Positions 1-12,403 of a DNA stretch of 64,000 nt are shown here, in pieces (the stretch's first letter is position 1; every line of letters starts with the position of its first letter). The notes beneath the pieces were generated by a model. The model saw only the letters and a list, made by a program, of their open reading frames with translations. It searched no databases and was not told where the DNA came from. Position numbers and translations under genes: made by a program. Origin of the DNA: Aphelidium insulamus (Eukaryota > Aphelidiomycota > Aphelidea > Aphelidiaceae); NCBI GenBank assembly GCA_036784855.1, contig JAZDSV010000025.1:161668-225667 (forward strand), read 5' to 3'.

Positions 1-120
1 TGCTGACTAGTTCAACGCACAACGCACACGCGGCGGCACGTCATCGGTGCCAAGCACACATATATAATCACGCTTCCCGCCGGCAAGCCATGTCTCCACA
101 GATATATAGTACGAGACAGG

Positions 121-678
121 ATGGCATTCGAGGTGGGCAACGTGGACTTTGAGGACTTTGACCAGCTGGTGGACGCGATGCTGCCCGACCTGAACCGTGT
201 CCTGCGTGGCGCCATGCTTCCCTCCTACAGCGGCGCCGCCGGGATGACGTTGCCGGCAGCACAGCCATTCATGACTACGGCCGCCACCCCGGCACTCAGT
301 CTGGCAGACATCCTGCCAATGACGCGCGTCTCTGGCGGCAAGTGGGACTTTTACCCCGAGATGGACGTGGCAGAGCTGCGGGACGGCAGTGTGTCCATCT
401 ACGTGGCACTGCCGGGCATGAGCGCCGACCAGATCCACATCGAGACCGACACCCATAACCGACTGGTGATCCGCGGCCGAACGGTGCCGCCGGACATGGA
501 GTACGTGGAGTTGCATGAGCGGCCGCACGGGACCTTCCAGCGCCGCGTCACCATCCCGCACGACTATGACAGCATCGAGGCCAAGTACTGCGATGACGGA
601 GTGCTGCATGTGGTGGTGAAGGCATCGTCGAAGCAGAATACGGGCGGCAGCGTCTCTCACTCTGTGGCCGTGCAGTGA
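121..678 (+). CDS. Small heat-shock protein (HSP20/alpha-crystallin)
   Basis: Single-exon gene, 185 aa. Small heat-shock proteins are ATP-independent chaperones that hold unfolding clients as large oligomers. Seen here: an alpha-crystallin domain from about residue 78 to 172, with a VALPGMSADQIHIE strand pair, LVIRGRT, GTFQRRVTIP and the family-typical DGVLHVVVKA near the end. The first 75 residues are the usual variable, hydrophobic arm. The C-terminal extension is short and has a V-A-V that could act as the IxI oligomerisation motif. A TATATAA at 61-67 lies about 55 bp before the ATG. I see no clear heat-shock element in the 120 bp available. Length fits the family. The family is certain; the paralogue is not. 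Confidence 0.93.
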   Translation: MAFEVGNVDFEDFDQLVDAMLPDLNRVLRGAMLPSYSGAAGMTLPAAQPFMTTAATPALSLADILPMTRVSGGKWDFYPEMDVAELRDGSVSIYVALPGMSADQIHIETDTHNRLVIRGRTVPPDMEYVELHERPHGTFQRRVTIPHDYDSIEAKYCDDGVLHVVVKASSKQNTGGSVSHSVAVQ

Positions 679-920
679 GTTGGGAATGGAGTGGAGACTA
701 TTGATGGCAATACTGTAGCGGCAGCAATACACGTACATCTCTTTGTACAAGCGTGTAAATGGTGTGTATGATGGATGTATGTATACACACGCACGTAACA
801 GGGTGAAAGGAGGCGTCGGAATCAGGCGTGACGTCGGGGCGCCTGACAAATCACGCCAGCATTTGTGCACGCGCCGCCCTTACATTACATCAGCTTGCGC
901 ATACATATTATTCGCGCACA

Positions 921-2743
921 ATGAGCCCCGCCGCCTCCACAGCGACTCCGCCTGCATACCCAGATGACAAGCTGTGGCCGTACGTGGCCGGGTTCTCTAA
1001 TCAGCCAGCCATGGTGGAGGGTCCCGCCGCGTGCCGTGTCACCGGTTCCATTCCCGCGTGGGTTCGTGGACGCCTGTACCGCGTCGGTCCCGGGTGCGCC
1101 CATACTTTTATATAATTATATATATGTGTGTGTACTGATGTATTCTCTCTAATGGTACAGCATCTATGACGTGCCGTACGGCGACAAGCAGAAACCGTCG
1201 TACTTTCACATCAACCACTGGTTCGACGGGTTGACCGTGGTGCACTGCTTCGAAGTTGGAGACGGCGGCAAGGTCACCTACCGCAGCAAGTACACGGCGG
1301 AGGAAGTGTCCAAGGCGTACGAGGGTGGTGTGCAGCCATTCGTGCAGTTTTCAGCGGATCCGTGCCGCTCCCTGCTCGGCAAGTCCATGTCGTTCTTTTA
1401 CTCCATGACGGCGGAACCCGTGCTCAAACGCTTTGTGCCCGGCCTGTTAACGCCTGCTGTTCCAATGAACATTGGTGTCACGTAAGCCGTGATCTCTTTT
1501 ATAGCATTCTTAATGTATAAATGTATATAGGGTGACGCCGCAGTTCCTCTTGCAAACCAACTTTCACTCTGGCAAGGAGCGCACGCTGGTCATCAAGACC
1601 GATGGAACCACGGTGCAGCCACTGGACCGCGAAACATTGATGCCGCAACGTCAGGTTAGCTACGCCCACATCAACAAGCAGCTGCAGGGAATGATGGGCG
1701 CGGCGCACGAAGAATATGACACCGAGACTGACCAGTACTACAACATTGCCATATCTATGGGTGCCGAGGCTGTCTTGAAACTGTTTGAAATATCGCCTCA
1801 AGCACCTCGTGGTCAACTACTGAAAGCTATTAACTTGGACGCGCCCACGTATCTTCACTCCATGTTCAGCACCAAAAAGTACATCATTGTACCTGAATAT
1901 CCGGTGGAAATCGGCTGGAAGGGATTGAAAATCGTTTGGGAAAAGGGATTGCTGGAAGCCATGTCGTTCAACGCCAACAAGCCGACTCTATTTCACGTAG
2001 TCAGTCGCCAGGCGCCATACAACACCGTGGCCACATTCACTGCCCCGCCCATGTTTGTCTTCCACTCGTACGTGGGCACTGTACTATCACCTTATTGCGT
2101 TTGTATAACACATTTTGTCAGAGTGAATGCATTCGATGATGGGGACGACGTGGTGCTGGACATGTGCGCGTATACTACCAGCGATATTATCAAGCAGTTG
2201 CAGCTAAAGACCCTGCGCCACAACGGCCCCGACATTACAAGCGACTTTGAATTTGGCCACTTTGAGCGGTACCGTTTGCCCCGTGTGTCCTCGGCACAGA
2301 GCGATGCATCCGACAAAGCATCCCGTCCGGCCGCAGTGCAAGAATTCGTTATTCCCGACATGCCTTTCGAGTTGGCGCGCATTAACGACCGTTTCAAGTA
2401 TGATTCGAAGTATCGATACTTGTACGCCGTTGGAGCCGTCAATCGCGACAAGCGACAGCATCACTTTTTCGACTCCATTATCAAAGTGGACCTGCAGACC
2501 AAGCAGTACGTGCAGTGGAGTCTGGTCGGGCACACGCCCAGCGAACCGATTTTCATTGAGCGTGCTGGAGCGTCTGATGAAGATGATGGCGTGCTGCTGT
2601 CCGTTGTACTTGATGGCGCCAACAAAAAGAGTTTCCTTCTGTGCTTGGATGCCAAGACAATGAAGGAGCTGGGTCGTGCCGAGGGGCCAAGTGTTGTGGC
2701 TTTTGGTTTCCACGGCGCATTTGACCCTGCTACGACAAAGTGA
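921..2743 (+). CDS. Carotenoid cleavage oxygenase (BCO/RPE65 family), copy A
   Basis: Four exons (921-1093, 1161-1481, 1531-2067, 2122-2743) give 550 aa in frame. The family uses a four-histidine Fe(II) centre to cleave carotenoid or apocarotenoid double bonds. Visible landmarks are the N-terminal PAWVRGRLYRVGPG, FDGLTVVHCFEV, HEEYDTETDQYYN, the YLHSMFSTKKYIIVPEYP iron-histidine block, PFELARINDRFKYDSKYRY, and the terminal VAFGFHGAF carrying the last histidine ligand. The third intron is 54 bp, so leaving it in would not break the frame. No signal peptide is seen, so it is probably cytosolic. A close paralogue lies 275 bp downstream in the same orientation. Substrate cannot be deduced from sequence. 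Confidence 0.92.
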
Positions 2744-2801
2744 TCGCACTGTGCTCAATATATGTTGCCATGTAATGACACGTGTAGGTTTTACTGTTTT
2801 G

Positions 2802-2817
2802 CCCCCCCCCCCCCCCC
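2802..2817. repeat. Poly(C) run, 16 bp
   Basis: Sixteen consecutive C residues lie in the 3' flank of carotenoid oxygenase A, about 60 bp past its stop codon. The exact length may be unreliable because homopolymers are error-prone. Confidence 0.9.
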
Positions 2818-3017
2818 GTAGCATTCCCCGCCATATTAACTCTTCGACACTCTTACGTCTACAATATTTAACAGCGCGTACTGTCACAAGTGGACAATGG
2901 AAATAATTTCTTGTGGCTTAGCAGTGGCGCGGCTTAGTAAAGACGCGCGCTGACAAATCGTGGCGATATTTCTCGCGCAGACTTTCTCGCACAATTTCTC
3001 TCTGCATTCACGCAAGA

Positions 3018-4861
3018 ATGGGTTTCGCACAGATCGCTGCACCACACACCTACCCCGATGACAAGCTATGGCCATATGTTGCCGGATTTTCCAATCCTCC
3101 CACGATTAACGAAGGCCCAGCAGCGTGTACTGTAAGTGGCTCCATTCCACCTTGGGTTCGTGGACGTTTGTACCGCGTTGGTCCTGGGTGCGTGCATGAT
3201 CAAACTTTGTCATATACTTATCATATTGACTTGTAGCCGTATCATGTATGTAATATCTACAGAAACTATGCCAGCTAAACTCCCGCAGCGTATTTGACGT
3301 GCCATTCGGCGACAAGTCTAAGCCGTCTTACTACTCAATGGGACACTGGTTCGACGGCCTTACAATTTTGCACTGCTTTGAAGTTGAAGACGGCGGCAAT
3401 GTCATCTACCGTAGCAAATACACCGCTGAGGAAGTGTCCAAATCGTATGAAGGTGGCGTTCAGCGCGTATTGCAGTTCTCCGCGGATCCGTGCCGCTCAC
3501 TGTTCGGTAAATCAATGACATTCTTCTACGCATTGGCTCTAGAACCGATTTTGAAGCGCTTTGCACCCGGTTTTGTGAAGCCTGCCGCACCGAGGAACGT
3601 TGGCGTCACGTAAGCCACATATTTGCTGTATTACGATTCCCCTCATAACATGATAGCATCACTCCGCAATTCCTTTTAAAGGCCAATGCTCACAGTGGCG
3701 AAGAGCGAGCCTTGGTCCTCAAGACTGACGGCGTGGCATTGCAACCAATTGACCGCGATACATTGGCCCCGCAACAGCAAATCAATTATGGCGACATTAA
3801 CAAGGCGTTGGAAGGACATTTAGGGGCGTCCCACGAAGAATATGATCCCTCCACGGACCAGTACTACAACTTTGTCATTTCGATGGGATCCTCGGCTAGT
3901 CTGGAGCTGTTTGAAATATCGCCCCAGGCGCCGCATGGTCAGCTGTTGCAAAGTATTGCACTGCAAGGAGCCACCTATCTGCACTCCATGTTCAGCACCA
4001 AGAAGTATATAATCGTGCCAGAGTTTCCTGTAGAAATTGGCTGGAAGGGATTGAAAGCTGTGTGGGAGATGGCCTTGCTGGAGGCCATGTCCTTCAATGC
4101 CAACAAACCCACCCTTTTCCATGTGGTCAGCCGTGAAGCGCCGTACAACACCGTGGCTACATTCACTGCCCCGCCCATGTTTGTCTTTCACTCGTAAGTG
4201 TTAATTGTACATTATTACTGAATGAAACTAATTACATTGCCGTCAGAGTGAATGCATTTGATGATGGGGACGACGTGGTGCTGGACATGTGCGCCTACAC
4301 AAGCAGCGATATTATCAAACAGTTGAAGCTAAAGACATTGCGCCACAGTGGTCCCGAAATCGATAAAGAGTTCGAGTACGGTTATTTCGAGCGGTATCGC
4401 TTGCCCAGTGTGTCCTCGGCACATAGCGATATATCCGATAAAGCATCTCGTCCCGCCGCAGTGCAAAAATCCGCATTGGCGACATGCCCTTCGAACTCGG
4501 CCGCATTAATGATCGGTTCAAGTACGACTCACAGTACCGTTTCGTATATGGAGTGGGCGCTGTAAACGGTGACAAACGTCAGCATCACTTTTTTGACTCG
4601 ATTGTGAAAGTGGACCTGCAGACCAAGCAGTTCGTGCAGTGGAGCCTGGTCGGCCACACTCCCAGCGAGCCGATCTTTATCGAGCGTCCTGGAGCGTCTG
4701 ATGAAGATGACGGCGTGCTGCTGTCCGTAGTACTTGATGGCGCCAACAAAAAGAGTTTCCTTCTGTGCTTGGATGCCAAGACGATGAAAGAGCTGGGCCG
4801 TGCCGAGGCACCAGGCGTCATCACGTTTGGCTTCCACGGCGTATTTGACCCGACAAATTAG
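3018..4861 (+). pseudogene. Carotenoid cleavage oxygenase, copy B, single-base frameshift
   Basis: Tandem duplicate of copy A with the same four-exon structure (3018-3187, 3289-3609, 3657-4193, 4247-4861) and the same intron positions. Exons 2 and 3 are exactly the same lengths as in copy A (321 and 537 bp). Summed exons are one base short of a multiple of three. The break lies in exon 4 at about 4465-4480, where copy A has one more base just before the MPFEL block. Upstream of it the frame reads to KASRPAAVQ; downstream the frame resumes at MPFELGRINDRFKYD and runs to VITFGFHGVF. Iron-ligand regions are all present. It is either a very young pseudogene or a local base-call error; neighbouring genes are error-free, which favours the former. 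An AATAAA follows at about 4899. Confidence 0.82.
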
Positions 4862-4950
4862 ATGTCGACCTCTCAATGCCCTCGTTAAATACAATAAAGA
4901 ATCCAGCTTACCCCATGCACTGAACACATTAGCTGCATCAATATCCTTAG

Positions 4951-7909
4951 TTATTCTATTCGTTGATCTGACTGACCGATATTGGGAAACACCAGCGGCA
5001 CAACTTCGTCATAAACGTTGACAAACCGCACCTCGATGCCATCCTTGATGAATTGCTCTAGATCATCGTAGTCGGCGCGGTTGGCGGCTGGCATGATGAC
5101 GCACTTTGCTCCGGAGCGCTTGGCGGCGATCAGCTTCTCCTTCACGCCGCCAATCTTGAGCACTCGCCCAGTAAGTGTCAACTCGCCCGTCATGGCCACC
5201 GTGGGATCCACTGGGGTCTCCATGGCCAGTGAGAGCAGACTAGTGGCCATTGTCACGCCGGCTGATGGTCCGTCTTTGGGTGTAGCGCCCTCGGGCACAT
5301 GCAAGTGCACCGGATGCCGTTGAAAGAATTTGTTGCTGGGGTCTCGCTTCGTCATGTAGGCCTTGGCAAATGTATAGGCAATGCTAGTAAGATATAAGCA
5401 ATAGAAATAACACAATTATCGCGAACCTTGTCGACTCCTTCATAACATCTCCCAGCTGACCAGTGGTGCGGAGAGAGGCGCCTCGACTAGACTTGCCATT
5501 TTCACTGGCCTTCCTACCGGCCAGTGACTCTACAAACAATACGGTTCCACCCATACCGGTCCACGCCAGACCGGTAACCACGCCGCACTGCGGCGGCACA
5601 GTTGAGAGACGGTCATTTTCAAATACTGGATTGCCGACAAACTCTTTCAGATTGTCGGGCCGCACCTCGATTGCGGCTGTTGGGTCACGCACCAGCTTCA
5701 GTGCAGACTTGCGATAGATTTTTTCAATCTGTTTCTTCAAGTTGCGCACACCGCTCTCGCGGCAGTATAGCTGCATCAGTTCCAGCAAGGCGTCGTCGCG
5801 GATCCGCACCTGTTCCTCCTTGATGCCGGTGGATAGGCGTGCCTGTGGCTCCAAGTACCGATTGGCAATGGCCACCTTTTCATCGGCAACGTATCCCGAT
5901 AGCTGGATGATCTCCATGCGGTCCAGCAGCGGACCGGGAATCGTGTCCAGAACGTTTGCCGTGCACATGAACAGCACTCGAGACAGGTCGATCGGGACGT
6001 CCATGAAGTGATCGGCAAACGAGCTGTTTTGCTCCGGGTCCAGCACTTCCAGCAGTGCCGACGCCGGGTCGCCGCGAAATCCGCTCCGGCTCAACTTGTC
6101 GACTGTGGCACGGAGATTATAGTGATATAGCAAAATGAAGCAGCTGATAAATACCTTCGTCGATCAGAATGAGCGGATTCTCTGTTTGAACCTTCTTGAG
6201 GGCTTGCACAAGTTTCCCGGGCATAGCGCCAACATATGTGCGCCGGTGCCCCTTTATCTCGCTGACATCATTCAGGCCGCCCACGCTGAATCGATAAAAT
6301 TCGCGGTTCAGAGACCTCGCAATGGACTTGCCAATTGATGTCTTGCCGACGCCTAACAAATGAATTAACATAAAGCACAGACGCAGCATCCTATAATACT
6401 GTACCTGGCGGCCCCGATAGGCAGATAATCTTGCCCTGCGTGGAATGTTTTAGCTTTCCCACCGCGATAAACTCCAGAATGCGATCCTTGACGTCTTTCA
6501 TGCCGTAGTGGTCCTCGTTGAGGATGCGACGCGCTGCAGCCACGTCAAAGTTCTCCACCGACTGTTTGCCCCAGGGAATTTGCGTCAGCCAGTCCAAGTA
6601 GTTCCTCGTCAGACTAAACTCGAACGCCGCGGGTTCCAGCGTCGAGAACTTGGCCAGCTCCTCGTCAAAGATTGCCTGCACGTTGGGCGGCATTTTCAGT
6701 GTAGCGCACCGCTCCTTCAGCTGCTGCACCAACTTTTCGCGGCCGTCATTCTCCATGCCGAGTTCGCGCTGAATGCCCTTCATGCGTTCCATGAGAAAGT
6801 AGTCGTGCTGCGCCTTTTCCATATTGCGCCGCACTTCTTCGTCGATGCGGTGCTGCACTTTGACATTGGCCAGCTCCTTTTTCAGAAGAATGAGCACTTT
6901 CTGCATTCGCTCCTCCACCACCAGACTGTCCATGACAGCTTGAAGTTCGCGCGACGACGCAAAGGTGACTAGGGATGCGGCGAAATCGGCAAGCAGTGCC
7001 GGCTCCTCCATGAGGTTGGCGCCGGACGTGTAGCTGAACAGGGCAATTTGCTCCTTGATGCCCGGATTGAACTTTATGGTCTCTTTGATACAGGCCAGGA
7101 TTTCACTGGCCAGCGCCTTCACCATCCGGTTCTTGACGGAACACGGTTCATCAGGAGCATTGGTGACCAGTGCCTTGGACACCGCCAGGCCAGAAAGAGT
7201 GTCGACTGCTTTCTGCGCCGAGGATGCAAACTTTTTCGGTGCATCTGCTGTGACGACTTCATCATCTGTCGCCGCGACACTGTTCACACTTATCTCTGGC
7301 AACAGATCCGTGATGCGTATGCGACGGTGCGCCACCAGCGTGGCCTATGGCCAGATAGCGTGTAAGACCAAAGTAGAACAGTGCCGTGAAGCTCTACATA
7401 CCGCCATCATACCATCCTCGGCCTTCTCCAGGGACGTGATTTGGGCAAATGCACCTATGCGATGCACATCATCCAGCGACTGAACCGTGTCTGCCACACT
7501 GTCGTCGTCCGTAGTCATGAACGCTCCGACGTACGGCTGTGAGGCGAGTTGGTTGTGTAAGCAGCGTATTCCCAGTAGCACACCACACGCACCTGGCCAG
7601 CGTCCACCAGCTTTTGTAGCGCGGCACACACGTTCTCGTCGCGTATGTTGAATACGCGCGCCAGCTTTGGGTATAGAGGCTTCTGCGCAATGGGCAGCAC
7701 CAGCACCTTGGGGAATATCTCGGGCACGGCCGGTCTGGCCAGCGATTTCTCCTGCGCGACGCAATGAGCATGATGGTTGGCGCCCCACGCAGACTTACAG
7801 CACTGGCACTGTCCACTTTTATGCGCAGCGGAGGTTTGGGCGGCCGGGTGCGCAGACCGCGACACCCAGCAACCATCACGGCGCCGCAGCGCAACGATCT
7901 TGTCAGCAT
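4951..7909 (-). CDS. LONP1: Mitochondrial Lon protease
   Basis: ATP-dependent serine protease that degrades damaged matrix proteins and binds mitochondrial DNA. Seven exons on the minus strand (7799-7909, 7593-7751, 7402-7536, 6405-7344, 6155-6352, 5427-6102, 4951-5383) sum to 883 aa plus stop. The first 30 residues are arginine-rich with no acidic residue, as in a mitochondrial presequence. The LON substrate domain includes [10 protein letters not shown] and QPYVGAFM. The AAA+ module has Walker A GPPGVGKTS (split by an intron) and Walker B LILIDEVDK. The protease domain has KDGPSAG with the catalytic serine and VGGVKEK with the catalytic lysine. The end lacks an SKL-type signal, arguing against the peroxisomal paralogue. 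It is convergent with carotenoid oxygenase B, with only 89 bp between stops. Confidence 0.95.
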
Positions 7910-8205
7910 GACTTGATCCGATGATGTAAATACGACGACCTATGTACGCCATTGGCATACTATTTACGAAATGGGTGCGCAATATTACTTAATATAAATA
8001 AAGAATAATAAAGAAGGTTGCATCCCTGCTTAGTCTACGTGAAAATGTCGTGCATGATCTTTCAAGTATGAAATTTTCACGAGCTATCTAGTACATGTCC
8101 ATAATAGTTTGCTGATCACTGAGATCCAACACAGTGCATATTCAGGGTGCATGTATCTTTATTGTATGAAGTTGATGGTCATAAAATGGTTAGATCCATG
8201 TAAGT

Positions 8206-9170
8206 CTACTTGGAAGGGCCATGCAGAACCACTTCATGACGCGGCCAGAAGAAGGGACCAATGCCAGTGGTCCATGCGAACGGAATAATGGCTGCCATGA
8301 CGATCAGAGCTTTCAGTGCACTCACAAAAATTCCCTTGTGCTGTTCACTTTTAATAGCATCACGGTCCGTGACGACAACCGCCGTGGAATCCGTGGTAGT
8401 ATTTGCTTTGGCGCCGTGAATTGTGACTGCAATTGTGGCCAGGCTGCAGTGGCCGAAAATGCACGTGCGACCTTCTTGAAGCAATGTTTGACCTTGGTAC
8501 AGTCATCATCGGCAACACCGACGACACACTCGCTGAATTTGGCCTGGTCCGGAGAGCCAAGATGACAGGTTGTCTGCGTGAATTTTGCCATGTCACTCAA
8601 AGCCTTGGCTTCTTCGTCAGCAGCATTGTCATTCAGAATGTTGCACTTGGTCAACTTGTCTTTCACCGCATTGCACTGACCAGAGCAGCCAACATACGTC
8701 TCGTCCAAGATGCCATTCATGAATGCGGAAAGTTCCGTCAGGTTAATCTTTCCATTTCCTACAAATTTTGATTAAAACTCAATTACAGCACCCAAGTGGT
8801 ACTCACCATCGCGGTCGGCAACCTTGATAAAGTCGGGTGTGAGAAAACTAGTGTTGGAACGCGAATTTTTCTTGAACCAGTGACGCGCTTCGCTCTTGTC
8901 CACTTCGGTGCTGTTGTCCGAGTCCATACCCCTGAGCATGGCTTCAAAATCAAAAGTCTGATTTGGTAGTTCGGCGCGAAGGGTTGTATTCAATTCAGGC
9001 CCGGTTTCGCCTGGACATTTTTGTGCAACAGTTTTTGTAACGTCAGTTGCAGATGGCGCAGATGTTTTTACGGTATCAGCGCGGCCAGAGTTTCCAGATG
9101 CCGAGGCATCGCTAGCAGTGACCATACTGGCCAAAAGCGCGCACGACACAACGTTAATTGCAAACCACAT
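8206..9170 (-). pseudogene. EF-hand/Cys-rich/two-TM family member 1, frameshifted
   Basis: First of five related genes in the window (others at 16.6, 18.3, 30.8 and 36.0 kb); I do not recognise the family. Exon 1 (8807-9170) encodes a signal peptide starting MWFAINVVSCALLASMV, a low-complexity linker, the family block CPGETGPELNTTLRAELP and EF-hand 1 (DSDNSTEVDKSE). The 48-bp intron interrupts EF-hand 2, rebuilt as DRDGNGKINLTE. Exon 2 (from 8758) has the cysteine pattern GCSGQC...KC...TCHLGSPDQ...EC...DC...HCFKK. A one-base deletion at about 8467-8475 relative to the 16.6 kb copy then moves the rest (CIFGHCSLA, hydrophobic segment, tail VVLHGPSK) into another frame. A more upstream ATG at 9212 exists, but 9170 gives the better signal peptide. 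Confidence 0.7.
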
Positions 9171-9927
9171 TTTTAATAAAAGAAGAGAGTGAATAATTAA
9201 AGGCCGGGCCACGAATGCGGCCTATTTATGTTATGTTTCTTGAGTGGCGCAGAAACGCCACTTAAAGAAAGAGCAACGCCTGTTTTCCTGGTACGAAGCT
9301 CTGATTGGTTGGCGCTTGGGATGGTTGGCGCCATTTTAATATACCGAGGTGGCGCCATTTTAACACCTAACAACAATGTTCACTAGAATGATGCCTGATG
9401 GTTATTAGTATAAAAGATTTCGAACTACATGCTTAATCCTCTGCTGTAACGCGGGTGAAAATAGGGTGCCGAAGAAATGGTTTCAATTGTCCACAATATG
9501 CATCCGGCAGTTGCTTTTCAGACATGCGAGAGTTCTTTGCTGTAAAAAAAAGGATCGCGGACTTTACAATAATTTGAAATGCGAAATGCCAATACTTTGC
9601 CACAATGAATCCGACGGACGCTAGAGCACCACCTACTGTCATCGGGCTCCCCGTAAAACTGTTTAAAATCCCCCCGGCGACATCTCAAATACCGCGAGAC
9701 ACATTTAAACAATACCAATTTAATATAATTTAATATTAATTTAATACCAGTAGGCGGAATATCTTGTAGTCTGTTGTGGAGGTGCAAGAAACTCCGAAAC
9801 GGCCGCAGTGGTGTAAAAAGCTTCGACAAATTTGGTTCGGTCGCTGCATATTATACATTACCGAATCGATTATTAGCGAATAATTAGGCCGTTAATATCT
9901 TGTCCCGCTTGCCTCCAATATTGATCG
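9171..9927. other. Intergenic, no gene seen
   Basis: About 750 bp between the divergent EF-hand family gene and ZNF598. It is A/T-rich around 9700-9750 (TTTAATATAATTTAATATTAATTT-like stretches, each short). I find no spliceable reading frame, RNA gene or repeat with terminal structure. It presumably holds both promoters. Confidence 0.6.
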
Positions 9928-12320
9928 ATGCACATGGAACCCGCCGCCACCGATGCATCACCGCTGTGTCCCATATGCACGGAGCCGGTAGAGTGCGCGG
10001 CATTCGGACAGTGTGATCACGTGGTGTGCCATCTGTGCAGTCTTCGCATGCGCGCCCTCTACCGCCAGACGTACTGCGCCCTGTGCAAGGTACAGCTCGC
10101 TATTCATTCGCCGCATAAAGGCGCCTCACCCTTGCCGCACCGTCCACCCTAGACAGACCTGCCTGATGTGATATTCACTCGCGAGCCAGCGGTGCGGCCA
10201 TTCAGCAGCTACGACACGCGAAGGATGGCGCGTGACCAGCGGCTACGACTTCACTTTCAGTCCGCCACAGATCTGGAGGAGACTCTGCTGCTGCTACGGT
10301 TCAACTGTCCGGATACCGCTTGCGACTACGTGTGCACTGCCACTGGCAATGCTGCCTGGGCCGAGTTGAGGCGGCACGTGCGCGAAGTGCATTCACGCTC
10401 ACTGTGGCAAGTAGAGCCATCAGTGTTGTGATTTAAGTAGAGCTTCCATCTCACCGCGACTGGCAGCGACATCTGCACCAAGCACAAAAAGATATTCGTG
10501 CACGAGCACAGCCTGTTCACCAAGGCTGCTCTCAGCCGGCACTGCAAGAGCGGCGACCCGGAAGACCCGTCGTTCCGCGGCCACCCCGAGTGCGAGTTTT
10601 GCCGCTGCCACTTTTACTCGGCCGACGAGTTGTACACGCATTGTCGCGCCAAGCACGAGACCTGCCACATTTGTCAGCGTCGCGGGCAACACCACCAGTA
10701 CTATCGCAACTATGACGATCTGGAGGGTCATTTCAGGCGTGACCACTTTGCCTGCACGGAACCCGACTGTCTGGAGAAGAAGTTTGTCGTGTTCGAGTCC
10801 GACATTGACCTCAAGGCGCACCATGCCGAGGAGCATGCCGCCCGGATGCCGCGCTCTCAGCAAAAGTTGGCTCGGCGCATAGACGTGGACATTAACTACG
10901 GTGGGCGGGCTGCATCGTCACAGCAGGCCACCACGGCAGGCAGCAGTCGTGGTAGTGGTAGTGCGGGGCAGCAGGCAACTGCGCCAGCAATTAATCCTAC
11001 AAATTCAAATGGGCGCTTCAAGGCGCCGCCAGGATTTGGCCGTCTGTCGGAGCCTGTGGCAAACGATACAGTTGCTAGTGGAAGCGGAAAATCTACCTCA
11101 CCCAACAAGCCTCCACAGGAATCGCGAGGAACTGCAAACAGCGCTCCAGATCAATGGCCCGATATGCCGTCGTCGATGGGTGGGAAACCTGTAGAACCTT
11201 TGAATGTCACCTGCATCTTTGACCCGGCCACCCTGGACGAGGGAAGCCGCCGTCTACTTTTCGCCAGCAATAACAACTACAAAGCGTACGTCCATGCAAT
11301 TAGATAGCTAGTCTGGAAATGACATCCAACAACACAGACTGGAGGCAAAGGTGGCACCGGCCGTGGCCGCTGCAGTACGGCATGATGCGCTAAAGTGGCA
11401 CACGTTTCGCGTAGCTTGTTTAAATTACCTCAAGGGAGTTATTTTGCCAGAAAAGTTTTGTAACCAGCTGGGCGAACTGATTGCAAGCGCCGACACTTAT
11501 AATTCCCTTTTTGGCATGGTGGTCGAATTGTTTCCAGAGAACAGGGTACCTTTGCTATTGCATTGCATTATCCATATTGATTTTAGTAGAGAGCGGCTCT
11601 GTTGCGAGTATTTAATGACAAAAAGATCAGAGAGAGTGGATATCCGGAGCTTGACGTCGCGAACGTCGTCTCGGCGGCTTCATCGTCAGCAGCTCCGAAT
11701 CGCGCTCGGTTAATGGACATCAAGTCACACACTCGTGGCCAGAGACTCAATCGAGGAGTTGTGGCCTCTCGCTTGACTACCCCGTGGTCTGGCACGGCGC
11801 AACAAGTCCCCGTTGCACATTCTGTAAGTTACGCTTTACGTCTTCTGAAATGTGCGACTCAAGTTTTGTACAGTCATCTCAAATAGCACAAGAATTTCCT
11901 TCCCTCCCTGTCGCCACTGTGGCACCCGCGCCACATAGATCACAAGCACCGTCCGGCACTCCTGGCAAGAAGAGCAAGGGCAAGTCGAAGGTGGTGTTGT
12001 TGTCCACCGCGCAGCAGCGTCACGTTGTTTCCAACTCGGTTCCTCCAACGGATGATGGCGCAGATAGTGTGGCGCAGGAGCCAGCCTCGCCAAGCTTCGC
12101 ATCGCTCTCTCTGACGGACAATACACCTCGCTCCCGGCCCGTGACTACAAGCAGCGCAGACTCCATTGCATTTCCATCGCTGCCTTCTGCTGCAGTGCCG
12201 CGTCCAACCGGCCGCCGCCCGGCCACCACCACTGCAACATCTAGTTCGCGTAATGCTGCCAGCACGGACGCTGGCGGTACACAGACCAGGAAGAAGAAGA
12301 TTATATTGCGCATCAGCTAG
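9928..12320 (+). CDS. ZNF598: E3 ubiquitin ligase ZNF598/Hel2-like, ribosome-collision sensor
   Basis: ZNF598/Hel2 ubiquitinates 40S proteins on collided ribosomes and starts ribosome-associated quality control. The N-terminus is a C3HC4 RING (CPICTEPVE...CDHVVCHLC...CALCK). It is followed by the family's C2H2 array: CPDTACDYVC, ICTKHKKIFVHEHSLFTK, RGHPECEFCRCHFY, HETCHICQRRG, and YDDLEGHFRRDHFAC with a paired finger. The low-complexity C-terminus ends in lysine-rich KKKIILRIS and holds two FPSLP motifs. Exons: 9928-10089, 10153-10403, 10467-11285, 11338-11545, 11590-11823, 11874-12320 (706 aa). The second intron is uncertain: a 30-bp intron 10411-10440 is also in frame, but 10404-10466 matches the family alignment and usual intron size. 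Start may be 9934 instead of 9928. Confidence 0.9.
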
Positions 12321-12403
12321 ACACTAATAAAACGCTGAATATGCATATTCAATGTTCATGAACTTAAAGGCTTTGACGTCTAGTTTAGCCGTTGATCGTA
12401 TGT

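Noticed and set aside
2068-2121. Continuous reading through the 54-bp segment in carotenoid oxygenase A
   Set aside because: The segment has GT and AG borders, the paralogue has a non-triplet intron at the same codon, and the inserted residues do not align to the family.
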